Assembly: GCA_934718135.1 (NCBI GenBank)
Contig: CAKUZW010000004.1
Location: forward strand, 62,001 to 126,000
DNA: 64,000 nucleotides
Source of the DNA: an uncultured Candidatus Melainabacteria bacterium
GTDB lineage: Bacteria; Cyanobacteriota; Vampirovibrionia; Gastranaerophilales; Gastranaerophilaceae
Direction: 5' to 3'
Position 1 is the stretch's first letter. The number at the start of each line of letters is the position of its first letter. Positions 15,141 to 25,157 of this stretch are shown here, in pieces. The notes beneath the pieces were generated by a model. It saw only the letters and a program-made list of their open reading frames with translations. It made no database searches and was not told the origin of the DNA. A program made the position numbers and the translations under genes.

Positions 15141-17282
15141 ATGAAACCTGAAACAAAAAGCTTTCAATTAGAAATCGGTGGAAAAACCGTAACAATTGAA
15201 ACCGGAAAGTATGCACAATCAACTAATGGTTCAGTTACAGTAAGATGTGGTGATACAATGTTATTTGTTCACTGTGTTGTTTCAAAAGAACCTCGTGTTG
15301 GGATAGATTTCTTCCCATTGTTGATTGATTATGAAGAAAGAATGTCATCAATCGGTCGTATTCCTGGTGGTTACAACCGTTCAGAAGGTAAAGCAAGTGA
15401 TAAAGCTATCCTTGTTTCAAGATTGATTGATAGACCAATCAGACCTTTATTCCCTAAAGGTTATAGAAATGATATTCAAATCGTAGCTCAATTATTCAGC
15501 TATGACCAAGAAAATCAACCAGATACATTGGCAATGTTAGGTGCTTCTTGTGCTTTGATGTTGTCAGGAGCTCCATTTGAAGGCCCTATCGGTGCTGTTA
15601 GAGTTTCTCGTGATAGCGAAGGCAACTTGATTGCTAACCCTACTCACCAACAAGCTAAAGCATCTGACCTAGACATCGTTGTTGCTGGTACTCATGATTC
15701 AGTTATCATGGTTGAAGCCGGATGTAAATTCGTTTCAGAAGATGATATTATGGCTGCTGTTGAATTTGCTCAAGGCGAAATTAAAAAACAATGTGAAGCT
15801 CAAGTTGAATTTGCTAAAGCTTGTGGTGTTGAAAAACAAGAATTTGTTAACCCGTACGACACAACTGGTATTAAAAAGATTATTGAAGAAACAGCTCACG
15901 ATATGATTTTTGATGCTTATCACAATTTCGACAGAACTTATAGACAAAATAAATTGGAAGAAGCTAAAAAATTAGTTAAAGAAAAAATTGATGCTCTTCC
16001 TGACGATGATTATATTAAACAAATCATTGAAGAAACAGGTATTGACTTTGTAGCAGAAGAATTCAAAAACGCAGAAAAACACATTATGCGTACAATGATT
16101 CTTGACGAAGGCGTTAGAGCTGATGGTAGAAAACCTAACGAAGTAAGACCTATTTGGTGTGAAGTTGGTGTTATTCCTAGAGCTCACGGTTCTGCTGTAT
16201 TTACAAGAGGTCAAACTCAAGTATTATCAGTTGCAACATTAGCTGGTCCTGCTATGAAGCAAGAACTAGATGGTGTTGATCCAGAAACTGAAAAAACTTA
16301 TATGCACAAATACATATTCCCAGGATTTTCAGTTGGTGAAGTAAAACCTTTGAGAGGACCGGGAAGAAGAGAAGTTGGACACGGTCATTTGGCTGAAAGA
16401 GCTAATATTCCTGCATTGCCTTCTCAAGAAGAATTTGGTTACACTATCAGAGTTACATCTGATGTATTAGAATCAAACGGTTCAACATCAATGGCTTCAA
16501 CTTGCGGTTCATCAATGGCATTGATGAATGCAGGTGTTCCAGTTAAGTGCATGATTGGTGGTGTTGCAATGGGTATGATTACCGAAGAAGGTAAAGAACC
16601 AGTTGTATTAACAGATATTCAAGGAATCGAAGATTTCTTGGGAGATATGGACTTCAAAGTTACAGGTAACGATACCGGTATTACAGCTCTTCAAATGGAT
16701 ATGAAAGCTAAAGGTATTGCTAATGATACTTTGAGAAGAGCATTAGCTCAAGCTAAAGAAGGCAGATTGCATATCTTAGGCAAAATGAGAGAAGCAATCA
16801 CTGAACCTGGACCAATGTCACCATTTGCTCCAAGTATCAGCACTATGACTATTCCGACTGAAGATATCGGAACGGTTATCGGACCTGGCGGAAAACAAAT
16901 TCGTGCAATTATTGATGCTTCAGGTGCTGAAATTGATATCCAAGATTCAGGAGTTGTAACTATTACTTCTAATGACCAAGAAGGTGCTAAAATCGCTATG
17001 AAAATGATTAGAGATTTAACTTTCAAACCTGAAGTAGGAATGGTTATCAAAGGTAAAGTTGTAAGAATTATTCCTATCGGTGCATTCGTTGAATTAGGCG
17101 GTGGCAAAGATGGTATGGTTCACATTTCTCAAGTTTGCAACGAAAGAATTGAATCAATTGAACCTCATTTGACTATTGGTCAAGAAGTTATCGTAAAAGT
17201 TATTAAAATTGATGAAAAAGGTCGTGTAAACCTTACTATCAAAAACGTAACAGAAGAAGATAAAGCTAAAGTTATTCAATAG
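15141..17282 (+). CDS. pnp: Polyribonucleotide nucleotidyltransferase (PNPase)
   Basis: 713 residues, full length. Two RNase PH domains (about 10-225 and 318-545) flank a helical linker. The second holds the phosphorolytic core with FTRGQTQVL, SDVLESNGSTSMAS and the acidic ENSG-type region around DIQGIEDFLGDMDFKV. A KH domain (IGTVIGPGGKQIRAII, about 574-589) and an S1 domain (GKVVRIIPIGAFVEL...GMVHISQ, about 635-700) close the protein. It degrades RNA 3' to 5' using phosphate and can add tails. It is monocistronic here, with its own promoter and a strong terminator, and has no rpsO next to it. Confidence 0.99.
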   Translation: MKPETKSFQLEIGGKTVTIETGKYAQSTNGSVTVRCGDTMLFVHCVVSKEPRVGIDFFPLLIDYEERMSSIGRIPGGYNRSEGKASDKAILVSRLIDRPIRPLFPKGYRNDIQIVAQLFSYDQENQPDTLAMLGASCALMLSGAPFEGPIGAVRVSRDSEGNLIANPTHQQAKASDLDIVVAGTHDSVIMVEAGCKFVSEDDIMAAVEFAQGEIKKQCEAQVEFAKACGVEKQEFVNPYDTTGIKKIIEETAHDMIFDAYHNFDRTYRQNKLEEAKKLVKEKIDALPDDDYIKQIIEETGIDFVAEEFKNAEKHIMRTMILDEGVRADGRKPNEVRPIWCEVGVIPRAHGSAVFTRGQTQVLSVATLAGPAMKQELDGVDPETEKTYMHKYIFPGFSVGEVKPLRGPGRREVGHGHLAERANIPALPSQEEFGYTIRVTSDVLESNGSTSMASTCGSSMALMNAGVPVKCMIGGVAMGMITEEGKEPVVLTDIQGIEDFLGDMDFKVTGNDTGITALQMDMKAKGIANDTLRRALAQAKEGRLHILGKMREAITEPGPMSPFAPSISTMTIPTEDIGTVIGPGGKQIRAIIDASGAEIDIQDSGVVTITSNDQEGAKIAMKMIRDLTFKPEVGMVIKGKVVRIIPIGAFVELGGGKDGMVHISQVCNERIESIEPHLTIGQEVIVKVIKIDEKGRVNLTIKNVTEEDKAKVIQ

Positions 17283-17303
17283 ATAACATTAGTAGTAATA
17301 ATT

Positions 17304-17340
17304 AAGACCTTAGAAGTTATCTTCTAAGGTCTTTTTATTT
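17304..17340 (+). terminator. Terminator after pnp
   Basis: A perfect 13-bp stem (17304-17316 with 17321-17333), loop TTAT, followed by a T-rich tract. Confidence 0.93.
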
Positions 17341-17355
17341 TTAAGTTTTTTAATC

Positions 17356-19728
17356 TTAGTTTTTGTTCAAGGATGGAAGTTGAACTGTTTCGCAAAAATA
17401 TCCTGTTTTGATTTTGTCATTGGAAGCATTGTAAAATTCTCTTCCTGCAGGAGGTAAAGTTTCTTCCATTCTTCTAATCAGATCTTTGTCAAATGAGTCC
17501 ATAAGTGTATCATATTTCTCTACCGTTTCTTTATTAACAAGAAATGGCAAGTATTGCTGATTGAATACACATTCATCTATTATACCATTCATAAAAGATG
17601 TGAATTGGTTAAATTTGTCATTTTTGTTTGATTTTTTATTTAAAATTATTTTTGTTGAATCTGGAATTACTTCATTTATAAAGTCTTTAATTTTTTTTCG
17701 TTGGTTTTTGTTAAGTTTTGAAATGTCTTTGAACATCAAAATAACTGCATTTGTTCGAGGGTCAACATTTTTGTTGTTTTCGTATTTGTCAATTTCACTC
17801 ATGAATGCAAGTGTTACGAGATTTCGTTCTCTATCAGTCATCGGAGTTAGAAGTTTTGAATATAAGGTATTAAACTCTTGTTTGTGAGTTAAAATAAATT
17901 TTTGGAATTCTTTATCTTTCTCATTGATTTCATTTGAGTCTGCGGAAATATTTACGTTTTTAAGTTTTTGGTTGTCGTACGTGATTGCAAGTTCCCTTAT
18001 TGCACAATTTGTTGTCTGCACTTCTTTTTCATATTCCATAAAAAATCGAGTGTTAAGGTCGTCAATGTAGTCAGGAGAGCCATCAGTTCTCCAGATTTTT
18101 TGAATATCCTTGACCGTACAATCTTTTGGAAGATTTGCAACTTGTATTTTGAAGGCAAGATCAGCATTGTCATTCATAAATTTACAATATTCTTTTAAAA
18201 GAGGACTTGGGAGAATAATTCCTTCTTTTTTTATTCGTTCCTCAAAATTTTTATTAATTGTATCAATAGAAAGTTTATCGTCATCTATTTCAGAGTCTGT
18301 TTCTTCTATTTTAGGCGGTTGTACGGAATTATCCTCAAAATCCTTTTCATTTAATGGTTCAGGTTCTGTTTCATCTTTTACTTCTTCAAGATTTCCATAG
18401 CGTTCATTTAAATGTTCTTCCCATTTAATTTGATCTTCATTGTGTTTTGCGTATTTAGCTTCTCTATTTGGATAAATTGTTTGAGTATAGTCAAGAAGTT
18501 CCAAATATTCAGGGTTTACATTGTCTATAATTTTAGAATTTTTGCTATCTTCTGTAACCTCTTTCAAGTCTGTATTTATTGGAATATTCCCACCATTACC
18601 ATAAATATCTTCAAACATATCAATAGTATCTGTGATTGCGTGAGAGTATACTGTTTTCATCATTGGATGTCTATTCCAATAACGTTGGAACATTACTGTT
18701 TCATCCCCGTTTTTCCCGTTATGCTTTTCATCGTCTATAAAGTCTTTTAAATCTTCTGATAGATGAGCTCTATCTGCTGCAACTGTCATAATCGGGCTAA
18801 GATATTTTACGATAAAAGAAGCTTCCGGATCATCACTTGCAAATCTTTTTCTGATTTTTTTCTCAACATCAGTATTGGTTAGGGTAGAAGATTTTAAATC
18901 ATCTGTTAACTGTTTCTTTTTGTATGTTGGAATATTATATTTTCTAGGAGCTCTTTTTCTTTCTACCGGAGCATTGTTTTCTGTTTGTTCTGCTTTATTT
19001 GTTTTAGGCAAATGAACGGCAGGGTTCGTTGTATTTTTAGGAAGAGTTACGAAGAATTTTTTATATTCTTCTCTTGTTGCAATGAATGAATGCCAAAATG
19101 CTTGTTTAGGAAATTTAATACCATAACCTGCGGTTGTTTTATCTGTAATTGGTTTGGTAATAATTCCTTTATATGTATCATTCATGTCTTTTGTGTAGAA
19201 ATCTTTATTAATTTCTTTGATTGTTTTACCTTCAGTGTATATTTTCTTTAGCAAATACATGCCGAAATTATCGCCGCCGTCTTTTAATAACGGTTCGTTT
19301 GACATTTCTTTTGCGGTTTTAATTTCGTACAAAATACTGGAGATATTTTTTGATTTATTTTCGTGTAAGTTTGAGAATAAGTCTTCTTTTGGATAAACAT
19401 TTTTTACATCTTCAAAATTGTTCGAGATTTCAAGGTATTTGAAAACTTCATTCATCATTTGCTCTGGTGGAATGTGTTGTCTTGTTTCATAATCATAGTC
19501 CAAATATTCTTTCATAGAATTTGGCATATTATTTCTGTTAAAGTCCTGAGCATAGAAGTTTTCAGGAGTTCTTCCCGTGAAATTAATATTATAATCTTGA
19601 TAAGCAAAAATTTTATTCTCATTGATAGGGTTTGTTTGAGAGTTATTTTTCTTGCTTTTTAAGTTATTATTTGGAACTTTGTATTGGTTGTTTATTCCTA
19701 AAAATATTTGGGGAAATGTAATTTTCAT
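17356..19728 (-). CDS. Large lineage-specific hydrophilic protein with N-terminal NFTG box
   Basis: 790 residues, function not recognised. The N-terminus (1-70) is Asn/Lys-rich and contains NINFTGRTPENF; the rest is highly charged and helical with few hydrophobic runs. A low-complexity acidic stretch (about 440-490, rich in Glu, Asp and Pro) separates two regions. There is no signal peptide or membrane helix. AAAGGA precedes the ATG, and the shared promoter pattern lies at 19762-19790. The N-terminal F-T-G box and promoter link it to the kinase-like, GNAT-like and paralogous proteins in the window. It may be a structural or secreted protein; that is inference only. Confidence 0.8.
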   Translation of the reverse strand: MKITFPQIFLGINNQYKVPNNNLKSKKNNSQTNPINENKIFAYQDYNINFTGRTPENFYAQDFNRNNMPNSMKEYLDYDYETRQHIPPEQMMNEVFKYLEISNNFEDVKNVYPKEDLFSNLHENKSKNISSILYEIKTAKEMSNEPLLKDGGDNFGMYLLKKIYTEGKTIKEINKDFYTKDMNDTYKGIITKPITDKTTAGYGIKFPKQAFWHSFIATREEYKKFFVTLPKNTTNPAVHLPKTNKAEQTENNAPVERKRAPRKYNIPTYKKKQLTDDLKSSTLTNTDVEKKIRKRFASDDPEASFIVKYLSPIMTVAADRAHLSEDLKDFIDDEKHNGKNGDETVMFQRYWNRHPMMKTVYSHAITDTIDMFEDIYGNGGNIPINTDLKEVTEDSKNSKIIDNVNPEYLELLDYTQTIYPNREAKYAKHNEDQIKWEEHLNERYGNLEEVKDETEPEPLNEKDFEDNSVQPPKIEETDSEIDDDKLSIDTINKNFEERIKKEGIILPSPLLKEYCKFMNDNADLAFKIQVANLPKDCTVKDIQKIWRTDGSPDYIDDLNTRFFMEYEKEVQTTNCAIRELAITYDNQKLKNVNISADSNEINEKDKEFQKFILTHKQEFNTLYSKLLTPMTDRERNLVTLAFMSEIDKYENNKNVDPRTNAVILMFKDISKLNKNQRKKIKDFINEVIPDSTKIILNKKSNKNDKFNQFTSFMNGIIDECVFNQQYLPFLVNKETVEKYDTLMDSFDKDLIRRMEETLPPAGREFYNASNDKIKTGYFCETVQLPSLNKN

Positions 19729-19761
19729 ATTTTATCCTTTAATAATCTGATGTCTTTGTCT

Positions 19762-19790
19762 ATTTTAACGCTGTGAATATTTATTTTTGC
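19762..19790 (-). promoter_or_regulatory. GCAA-N14-TAAAAT promoter pattern
   Basis: Minus strand GCAAAAATA, 14 bases, TAAAAT, 34 bases before the ATG of the 790-residue protein; the transcript would include the AAAGGA ribosome site. Confidence 0.6.
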
Positions 19791-19877
19791 CCTTTATGAA
19801 GTATTATTTACACTTTTTTATCATTTTTTGTTGTGGTAGTATTTAGGTATGGTATACATGGAAGTTGGAGAGAGATT

Positions 19878-20927
19878 ATGACAGATATAATTACAATTGG
19901 CAGTGCAACGATGGATGTATTTGTAGAATGCGATGATGCTAACATTGTTTCTGTTCGTTCATTGAAAAAAAAGTCTGAATTTATGAGTTATTCTTACGGA
20001 GCAAAAATTGAAATTACAGATTTTGCTTCTCAAGTAGGTGGTGGCGGTGTTAATACAGCTACCAACTTTGCAAATTTAGGACTATCAACAGGTGCAATTT
20101 TTAAAGTTGGAGATGATATTTATTCAAAAGGTTTGTTTGAATTTTTCAAAACTACAAACGTTGACTTGTCATCTGTAATTCAAGATAAAAATGAATCAAC
20201 AGGTTTTTCTATTATTTTGACAAGTTTTGAAGGTGATAGAACCGTTCTTGCTCACAGAGGAGCTAATGCTCATATAAAGAAAAACGAAATTAATTTTGAT
20301 GCGATTAAGGATGCTAAACTTTTATATATCGCACCTCTAAATGGTGATAGTAATAAGGTTTTAGACTATATTGTTAAATTTGCTAAAGAAAATAATACTG
20401 CAATTTGTTTCAATGCAGGAACTACAGGCATTAAAAAAGGTTTTAATTATTTGAAGAAAATCTTGGAATCAGCCCAAATTGTTGTTATGAATAAAGAAGA
20501 AGCATCAATGGCAACCGGAATTCAATTAAGACCTGATACAAAGGATGAAAAGTTCTCCGAAATGCTTATTCACCCCGATTTGAAAACAATGTTTCAAAAA
20601 TTAAAAGTTTCAGAATACCAAATTATTGTAATCACAGATGGCGGTGCCGGTGCTTATGCCTATGACGGTAAAAAGTATTATTACTGCCCATGCTTTGATG
20701 GCCCTGTTACATCTACTCTTGGTGCCGGAGATGCTTTTGCATCAACTTTTTGTGCTTCTCTTATGAAATTTGATAAAGATATTGAAAAAGCACTGAAAGT
20801 TGCTTCTATCAATTCATCTGGCGTTGTTTCAGAATTTGGTGCAACAAAAGGACTTTTGACTTTTGATGAAATATTGGACAAATTAGAAAACGCAAAAGAT
20901 TATTCTTGCAAAATTGAAAATGCATAA
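19878..20927 (+). CDS. PfkB/ribokinase-family sugar kinase
   Basis: 349 residues from the ATG at 19878, chosen because GGAG lies 7 bases upstream; an in-frame upstream ATG at 19833 has no ribosome site. N-terminal ITIGSATMDVFVE and the glycine-rich VGGGGVNTATNFANLG (PfkB signature 1) are present. Near the C-terminus STLGAGDAFASTF (signature 2) carries the catalytic Asp. NKEEASMATG is the conserved helix after the lid. It phosphorylates a sugar or nucleoside; the substrate is not readable from sequence. It could act on ribose, adenosine or a hexose phosphate. Confidence 0.92.
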   Translation: MTDIITIGSATMDVFVECDDANIVSVRSLKKKSEFMSYSYGAKIEITDFASQVGGGGVNTATNFANLGLSTGAIFKVGDDIYSKGLFEFFKTTNVDLSSVIQDKNESTGFSIILTSFEGDRTVLAHRGANAHIKKNEINFDAIKDAKLLYIAPLNGDSNKVLDYIVKFAKENNTAICFNAGTTGIKKGFNYLKKILESAQIVVMNKEEASMATGIQLRPDTKDEKFSEMLIHPDLKTMFQKLKVSEYQIIVITDGGAGAYAYDGKKYYYCPCFDGPVTSTLGAGDAFASTFCASLMKFDKDIEKALKVASINSSGVVSEFGATKGLLTFDEILDKLENAKDYSCKIENA

Positions 20928-20987
20928 TTTTGAACTTTTTAATTTTGAAATCGTTATATAATATGTAACACATATCAAGGAGGTTTT

Positions 20988-21350
20988 ATGACAGAAGAAA
21001 TTAAAAAATGTGATTGTAAAGAGAAAGCTATTAAAAAAGTTCAAGAGTTTGTATTTATTGCGGGTGCAGTTTTTGTGGGTGCAACATTAGCAATTTTGTT
21101 AAGTGCTAATATTTTGAAACCAAAATGTCATTGCCCATGTCCAATTCACCCTCCAATGTTTGCTCAACCTATGCCTCCGGCTCCTATGGTAAATCATGGT
21201 TATCGTAGCGAATTCGGTGGTCCCGGTGAAGGTTTTAGACCTCATAACAGAATGATTAAGCGTCAACATTTTAATCATAGAGATATGGCTCAACCTCCAA
21301 AGGATTTTGAAGCTCCACAACCTCCGGTTCCTCCAAAATCTCAAAAGTAG
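20988..21350 (+). CDS. Small single-pass membrane protein with His/Pro/Met-rich tail
   Basis: 120 residues. A short N-terminus with CDC (Cys 8 and 10) and Lys, one membrane helix (about 22-42), then CHCPCPIHPP and a Pro/Met/His-rich tail to the end. The Cys/His/Met cluster just after the helix could bind metal, but that is inference. AAGGAGG lies 5 bases before the ATG. It is monocistronic with a terminator. No family recognised. Confidence 0.75.
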   Translation: MTEEIKKCDCKEKAIKKVQEFVFIAGAVFVGATLAILLSANILKPKCHCPCPIHPPMFAQPMPPAPMVNHGYRSEFGGPGEGFRPHNRMIKRQHFNHRDMAQPPKDFEAPQPPVPPKSQK

Positions 21351-21374
21351 TTTTTATATTAAATAAAATGAATT

Positions 21375-21412
21375 AAAAAGCAGTAAAGAATTCTTTTCTT
21401 TGCTGCTTTTTA
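21375..21412 (+). terminator. Terminator after the His/Pro-rich protein gene
   Basis: Stem AAAAAGCAG (21375-21383) with CTGCTTTTT (21403-21411), an inner AAAG/CTTT extension, and a T-run in the right arm. Confidence 0.8.
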
Positions 21413-21538
21413 CATTGCTGAATGTCATAGATAAATCCCCCAATTCGGTAATATTATTCTTTTTTAAATTGTAGTTAAATGTATAAGATGTTAAAAGCAG
21501 TTTACCGTATTGTATATTGATTGTGGGAATAATAAGTC

Positions 21539-23263
21539 ATGAAGTTTAAACCAAAATATAATATTAGAGTTCGGACATTTATTTGGCATGGTGTTTTATT
21601 TGCTCTTATTTTGTTTTGTTTTACAGGTTCAGTTTTAGATGAGTGGGTTTTCTTCCCCACTAAACCTGCTGTTTGTGCCACAATACTATTTTTGACTATC
21701 GAGTATTTATTTGATAATTTCTTGATAAATAAAAGGTTTAATATAAATAATGACGAATTTTTGCAATACAAATTTTGTAATGTTTTGAATAATTGTGACT
21801 GCAGTATGGCAAAATTGTTGGATAGAGTTTTTTATCTGTCTCCTGAAATTGTAACTTGTAAGGATTCAAAACTCCGGTATACAATGTGCTCTAATCCGTT
21901 TTTGGATTTTATCGGAAAAAAGTCAGATGATGTTATTGGGCTTACACCTTTCCACTTGATAGAAAAAGAAAATGCTGAAATGATAGCATTTAATGACAAT
22001 TTAGTCCTTAAAGATGGAGTTTCAAGAATTTATAATGTAAAATTTATTCGAAATGGGAAAGAACAAATTTATGAATTGATGTCTTCTCCTATCATAAGTA
22101 ATAATGTGGTTGCAGGCGTTTTAACCTTAACTAGAAATGTTACAGATTCAACTAAACAGATGCAATCTTTAGAATTCTCAAATACAAGATTGTGTCTGTT
22201 GATGAATAATTTACCATTAATGGCTTTTATTTTGGATTTGGACGGTAATTTTATATTCGGAAATGAAAAAGCTAAAAGCTTTGTGTTAAATGGGATAGAT
22301 GAATCCGTTAATAATCTAAAAATTAAGTATGATACTGATAAGTTAAGACGCTTTATCAAATTATCTCATGATGAAGTTCTCAAACTCGATAAAGATGTTA
22401 ATGTTGAAAAGGTTTGTACTTCTATTGACGGTGAGAGTTATACATACAATGTAAGTATTTTTGTTTTGCATGATGAAAGTGGAAAACCTGAATATATAAT
22501 GTCTTTTGCTAAAAATATTGAAAGTGAGAAAAGAGTAACATCCCAAAGAGAAACTTATATTTCAACCTTGACTCATGACTTAAAAACTCCTACTTTGGCC
22601 CAAATCCGCTCTTTAGAATTGTTGTTGAGTGGTCAGTTTGGGGCGTTAAATCAAGCACAAGAAGAAATGGTTAATTTGACTTTGGATTCGTGTAAATATA
22701 TGTATGAAATGCTTTATACTTTGTTAGCGTCATATAAATTTGAACGAGGGGAAGCGGAATTAAATTATTCCAATTTTGATGTGATGCCAGTTATTTCAAG
22801 TAGTTTGAAAAAACGTTCAAGAAGTGTAAGATTAAATGATTTGCGGATTAAAATTAATCCTAAAATTAAGAATTTTACTATTTCAGGCGATAAATCTGAA
22901 TTATGCAGGGTTATAGATATATTTATCGGAAATGCTATTTCTTATGCAAAATCTATGTCTTGTGTTTATATTGATATCAAAAAAAATAACAATATATTTG
23001 AATTCAAGGTAAAAAATTCCAGCAATTATATTCCTCCTGATGTTTTACAAGCTTTATTCAAACAATATTCGACAGCATCTCTTAATAGGTATGACAAAGT
23101 TGGGGTCGAAATGGGAATGTATTACAGTAAAAAAATTGTTGAAGCTCACGGCGGAAAAATTATTGCAGAAAGTACCCAAGATAACACTAATACTTTTGGG
23201 TTTAGTATTCCTGCGGAGTTTGTTTCTATTCAAGAGCAAACTAAAGAACAACTTGTAATGTAA
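21539..23263 (+). CDS. Orphan PAS-domain sensor histidine kinase
   Basis: 574 residues. Two hydrophobic helices at the N-terminus (about 13-33 and 40-62), then two PAS-like regions (about 95-210 and 215-330), a dimerisation domain with the phospho-acceptor box THDLKTP (His 346), and a HATPase domain with the N-box GNAISYA. The G-box is degenerate (KVGVEMGMYYSKKIVEAHGG, without the usual DxGxG), so ATP handling may be altered. It autophosphorylates on His in response to an unknown signal. No response regulator is adjacent, and it ends back-to-back with the convergent tolC-like gene. Confidence 0.9.
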   Translation: MKFKPKYNIRVRTFIWHGVLFALILFCFTGSVLDEWVFFPTKPAVCATILFLTIEYLFDNFLINKRFNINNDEFLQYKFCNVLNNCDCSMAKLLDRVFYLSPEIVTCKDSKLRYTMCSNPFLDFIGKKSDDVIGLTPFHLIEKENAEMIAFNDNLVLKDGVSRIYNVKFIRNGKEQIYELMSSPIISNNVVAGVLTLTRNVTDSTKQMQSLEFSNTRLCLLMNNLPLMAFILDLDGNFIFGNEKAKSFVLNGIDESVNNLKIKYDTDKLRRFIKLSHDEVLKLDKDVNVEKVCTSIDGESYTYNVSIFVLHDESGKPEYIMSFAKNIESEKRVTSQRETYISTLTHDLKTPTLAQIRSLELLLSGQFGALNQAQEEMVNLTLDSCKYMYEMLYTLLASYKFERGEAELNYSNFDVMPVISSSLKKRSRSVRLNDLRIKINPKIKNFTISGDKSELCRVIDIFIGNAISYAKSMSCVYIDIKKNNNIFEFKVKNSSNYIPPDVLQALFKQYSTASLNRYDKVGVEMGMYYSKKIVEAHGGKIIAESTQDNTNTFGFSIPAEFVSIQEQTKEQLVM

Positions 23264-24634
23264 TTACAACTCTTGAGTGTAATCTTTTCCCCCAACTGCT
23301 TTGTATAAGTTTATTGAAGAAATTATTCTATTGATGTTATTCATAACTAAATCTTCTTCAACAATAAGGATATTTTGTTGGTCTTTCATATTGTCTAATT
23401 TTGCTTTTCCGCCAATTTTGTACTGGTCATTTGATAGTTGAAGTTTTTCTTTTTCAAGATTAAATCTTTCAAAACTTCTTTCATAATTTGAATTAGCGGT
23501 CTTTATACTCATCATAGAATCGTTTAATTCTTGGATAGATGTAAGTATAGCTTTTTCATAAATTTGAAGAGCTTTTTCATATTCTAATTTGTTGTATCTT
23601 AGAACAGCCTTTTTATATCCTCCTGTAAAGAGGTCTAGTGAAGGTGCTACACCTGCCGTTGATAAGAATGTGTGAGGAGCAAACATTCTACACCAATCAT
23701 AAGAATTGAACCCTACTTGTCCATAAATTCTAAATTTTGGTAGAAAATCTCTTCTTGCAACTTTAACATCAATTCCTGTTTTTTCTATGTATAGTTCAGC
23801 TTTTTGAACATCAGGTCTGTTTCCTATGTATTCGGTTGAAATTTCTGTAGGAGTTGAAATTGATTGAATAGAGTCATAATTACTTCTATTTATTTTAGTA
23901 ATCAATCGGTCTCCAAGTTGTGTTATCAATTGGTTTGATACAATATCTTGTCGTTCAAGAAGGGAATTTAGTCTTTCTTGCATTTGGGTTAATGTTTGTT
24001 TTTCAGATAGAACCTCTGCAATTGGACATAGTCCGCTTCCATATTTTTGTTCTTCAAGAGTTACAATATCTTTTTCTACATTAATTAAATCGTTTTGATT
24101 CTCGATTAGTTTATCTATTCCGATTAAAGTGAAATAATTCGCTGCAAAACCTGATGAAATTGAGATGTAAGAAGCTCGTTCATCCTGAGTTGTCATTTCA
24201 ATTTGTTTTTTTAGGCTTTTTGTTTTTAAATAATTTTCACCCCACAAATCAACCTCATAAGACATTGTTAAAGGCAAAATGTAGTGTGCTTGGTTGTAAT
24301 CTGGAATTACAACATCTCCAAATCTTTGCGTACTTCCGGTAAATTCTCTTTGCATTGTTCCATTGAAATATAGTTGAGGAAGTTGATTTGCAAAGGCTTG
24401 CTTCATCACTTGTTGAGACTGTTTGTTTTTTATTGTTGCAATTTTTAAATCTTGGTTATTTTTATAAACCGTCATTAAATAATCATTTAATTGCTGGTCA
24501 TTGAATTTTTCCCACCAAGTTAAATTCATGTATTGTAAATCATTATTATTTTGAATATTTTTGTTTTTCGCAAGTGTTTGCTGTGGAATTAGGGCTAAAC
24601 ATATAAGAATTAATATTAACTTTATTTTTTTCAT
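23264..24634 (-). CDS. TolC-family outer membrane efflux protein
   Basis: 456 residues from the ATG at 24634 (AAGGAA 8-9 bases upstream). It begins with a signal peptide MKKIKLILILICLALIPQ ending in TLA. The mature part has the two tandem TolC-type repeats: WWEKFNDQQLNDYL, then YEVDLWGE, then the helical hairpins and the GNRPDVQKAELYIEK and PSLDLFTGG elements that mark NodT/CusC-type factors. It forms a trimeric outer membrane channel. It is divergent from a marR-emrA pair over 48 bp, so these genes are probably one efflux module. Confidence 0.92.
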   Translation of the reverse strand: MKKIKLILILICLALIPQQTLAKNKNIQNNNDLQYMNLTWWEKFNDQQLNDYLMTVYKNNQDLKIATIKNKQSQQVMKQAFANQLPQLYFNGTMQREFTGSTQRFGDVVIPDYNQAHYILPLTMSYEVDLWGENYLKTKSLKKQIEMTTQDERASYISISSGFAANYFTLIGIDKLIENQNDLINVEKDIVTLEEQKYGSGLCPIAEVLSEKQTLTQMQERLNSLLERQDIVSNQLITQLGDRLITKINRSNYDSIQSISTPTEISTEYIGNRPDVQKAELYIEKTGIDVKVARRDFLPKFRIYGQVGFNSYDWCRMFAPHTFLSTAGVAPSLDLFTGGYKKAVLRYNKLEYEKALQIYEKAILTSIQELNDSMMSIKTANSNYERSFERFNLEKEKLQLSNDQYKIGGKAKLDNMKDQQNILIVEEDLVMNNINRIISSINLYKAVGGKDYTQEL

Positions 24635-24654
24635 GATACTTTGTTCCTTTTTTA

Positions 24655-24670
24655 TGTTATCATAATAACA
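24655..24670. promoter_or_regulatory. Dyad between tolC-like and marR genes, candidate MarR operator
   Basis: TGTTAT, 4 bases, ATAACA, centred in the 48-bp divergent intergenic region. MarR proteins usually bind such dyads and repress both directions. Confidence 0.55.
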
Positions 24671-24682
24671 CAAAAGGAAATC

Positions 24683-25141
24683 ATGGACAACGAACAAAAA
24701 ATAAAACATAAAATTGGTTTAGAATTGACAGGTGTTGGAAATTTGTCTAAAATGTTGGCAATTCAAACTTTTTCGAGTTTGCAATATGAGGTTACTCCGG
24801 AACAATTTTCTGTTTTGTCTGTGTTGGTTGAAAATGGAGACCTTTATCAAAGACAAATTTCTGCTTTAACCCTTAAAGATAGAGCAAATGTATCTAGAAT
24901 AATTTCTATTTTAGAAAACAAGGGTTATATAACAAAGACAGAAGGTAATATCGGTAGAAAAACTTACATAATCTCAATAACTCCTACAGGACGAGATGTT
25001 TATGAACAAGTGAAACCTACAATTATGAAAATTTGGGCTTACACTTGTAAAGATATTCCGGAAGAAAAAGTAGATGCTTTTTTTGAAATATTAGCAGATA
25101 TTAGAGAAAACTTATTAGCAAAAGTAAATATACAAATATAA
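24683..25141 (+). CDS. MarR-family transcriptional regulator
   Basis: 152 residues from the ATG at 24683 (AAGGAA 3 bases upstream); an upstream in-frame ATG at 24641 gives a non-conserved tail. Winged-helix core: LTPEQFSVLSVLVENGD..., LKDRANVSRIISILENKGYITKTEGNIGRKTYIISITPTGRDV with the MarR recognition helix and DxR-type wing (RKTY). It likely represses the divergent efflux genes and its own operon, responding to a small phenolic or lipophilic ligand by family analogy. It precedes the EmrA-like adaptor by 16 bp. Confidence 0.93.
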   Translation: MDNEQKIKHKIGLELTGVGNLSKMLAIQTFSSLQYEVTPEQFSVLSVLVENGDLYQRQISALTLKDRANVSRIISILENKGYITKTEGNIGRKTYIISITPTGRDVYEQVKPTIMKIWAYTCKDIPEEKVDAFFEILADIRENLLAKVNIQI

Positions 25142-25157
25142 AATTAAAGAGGAAACT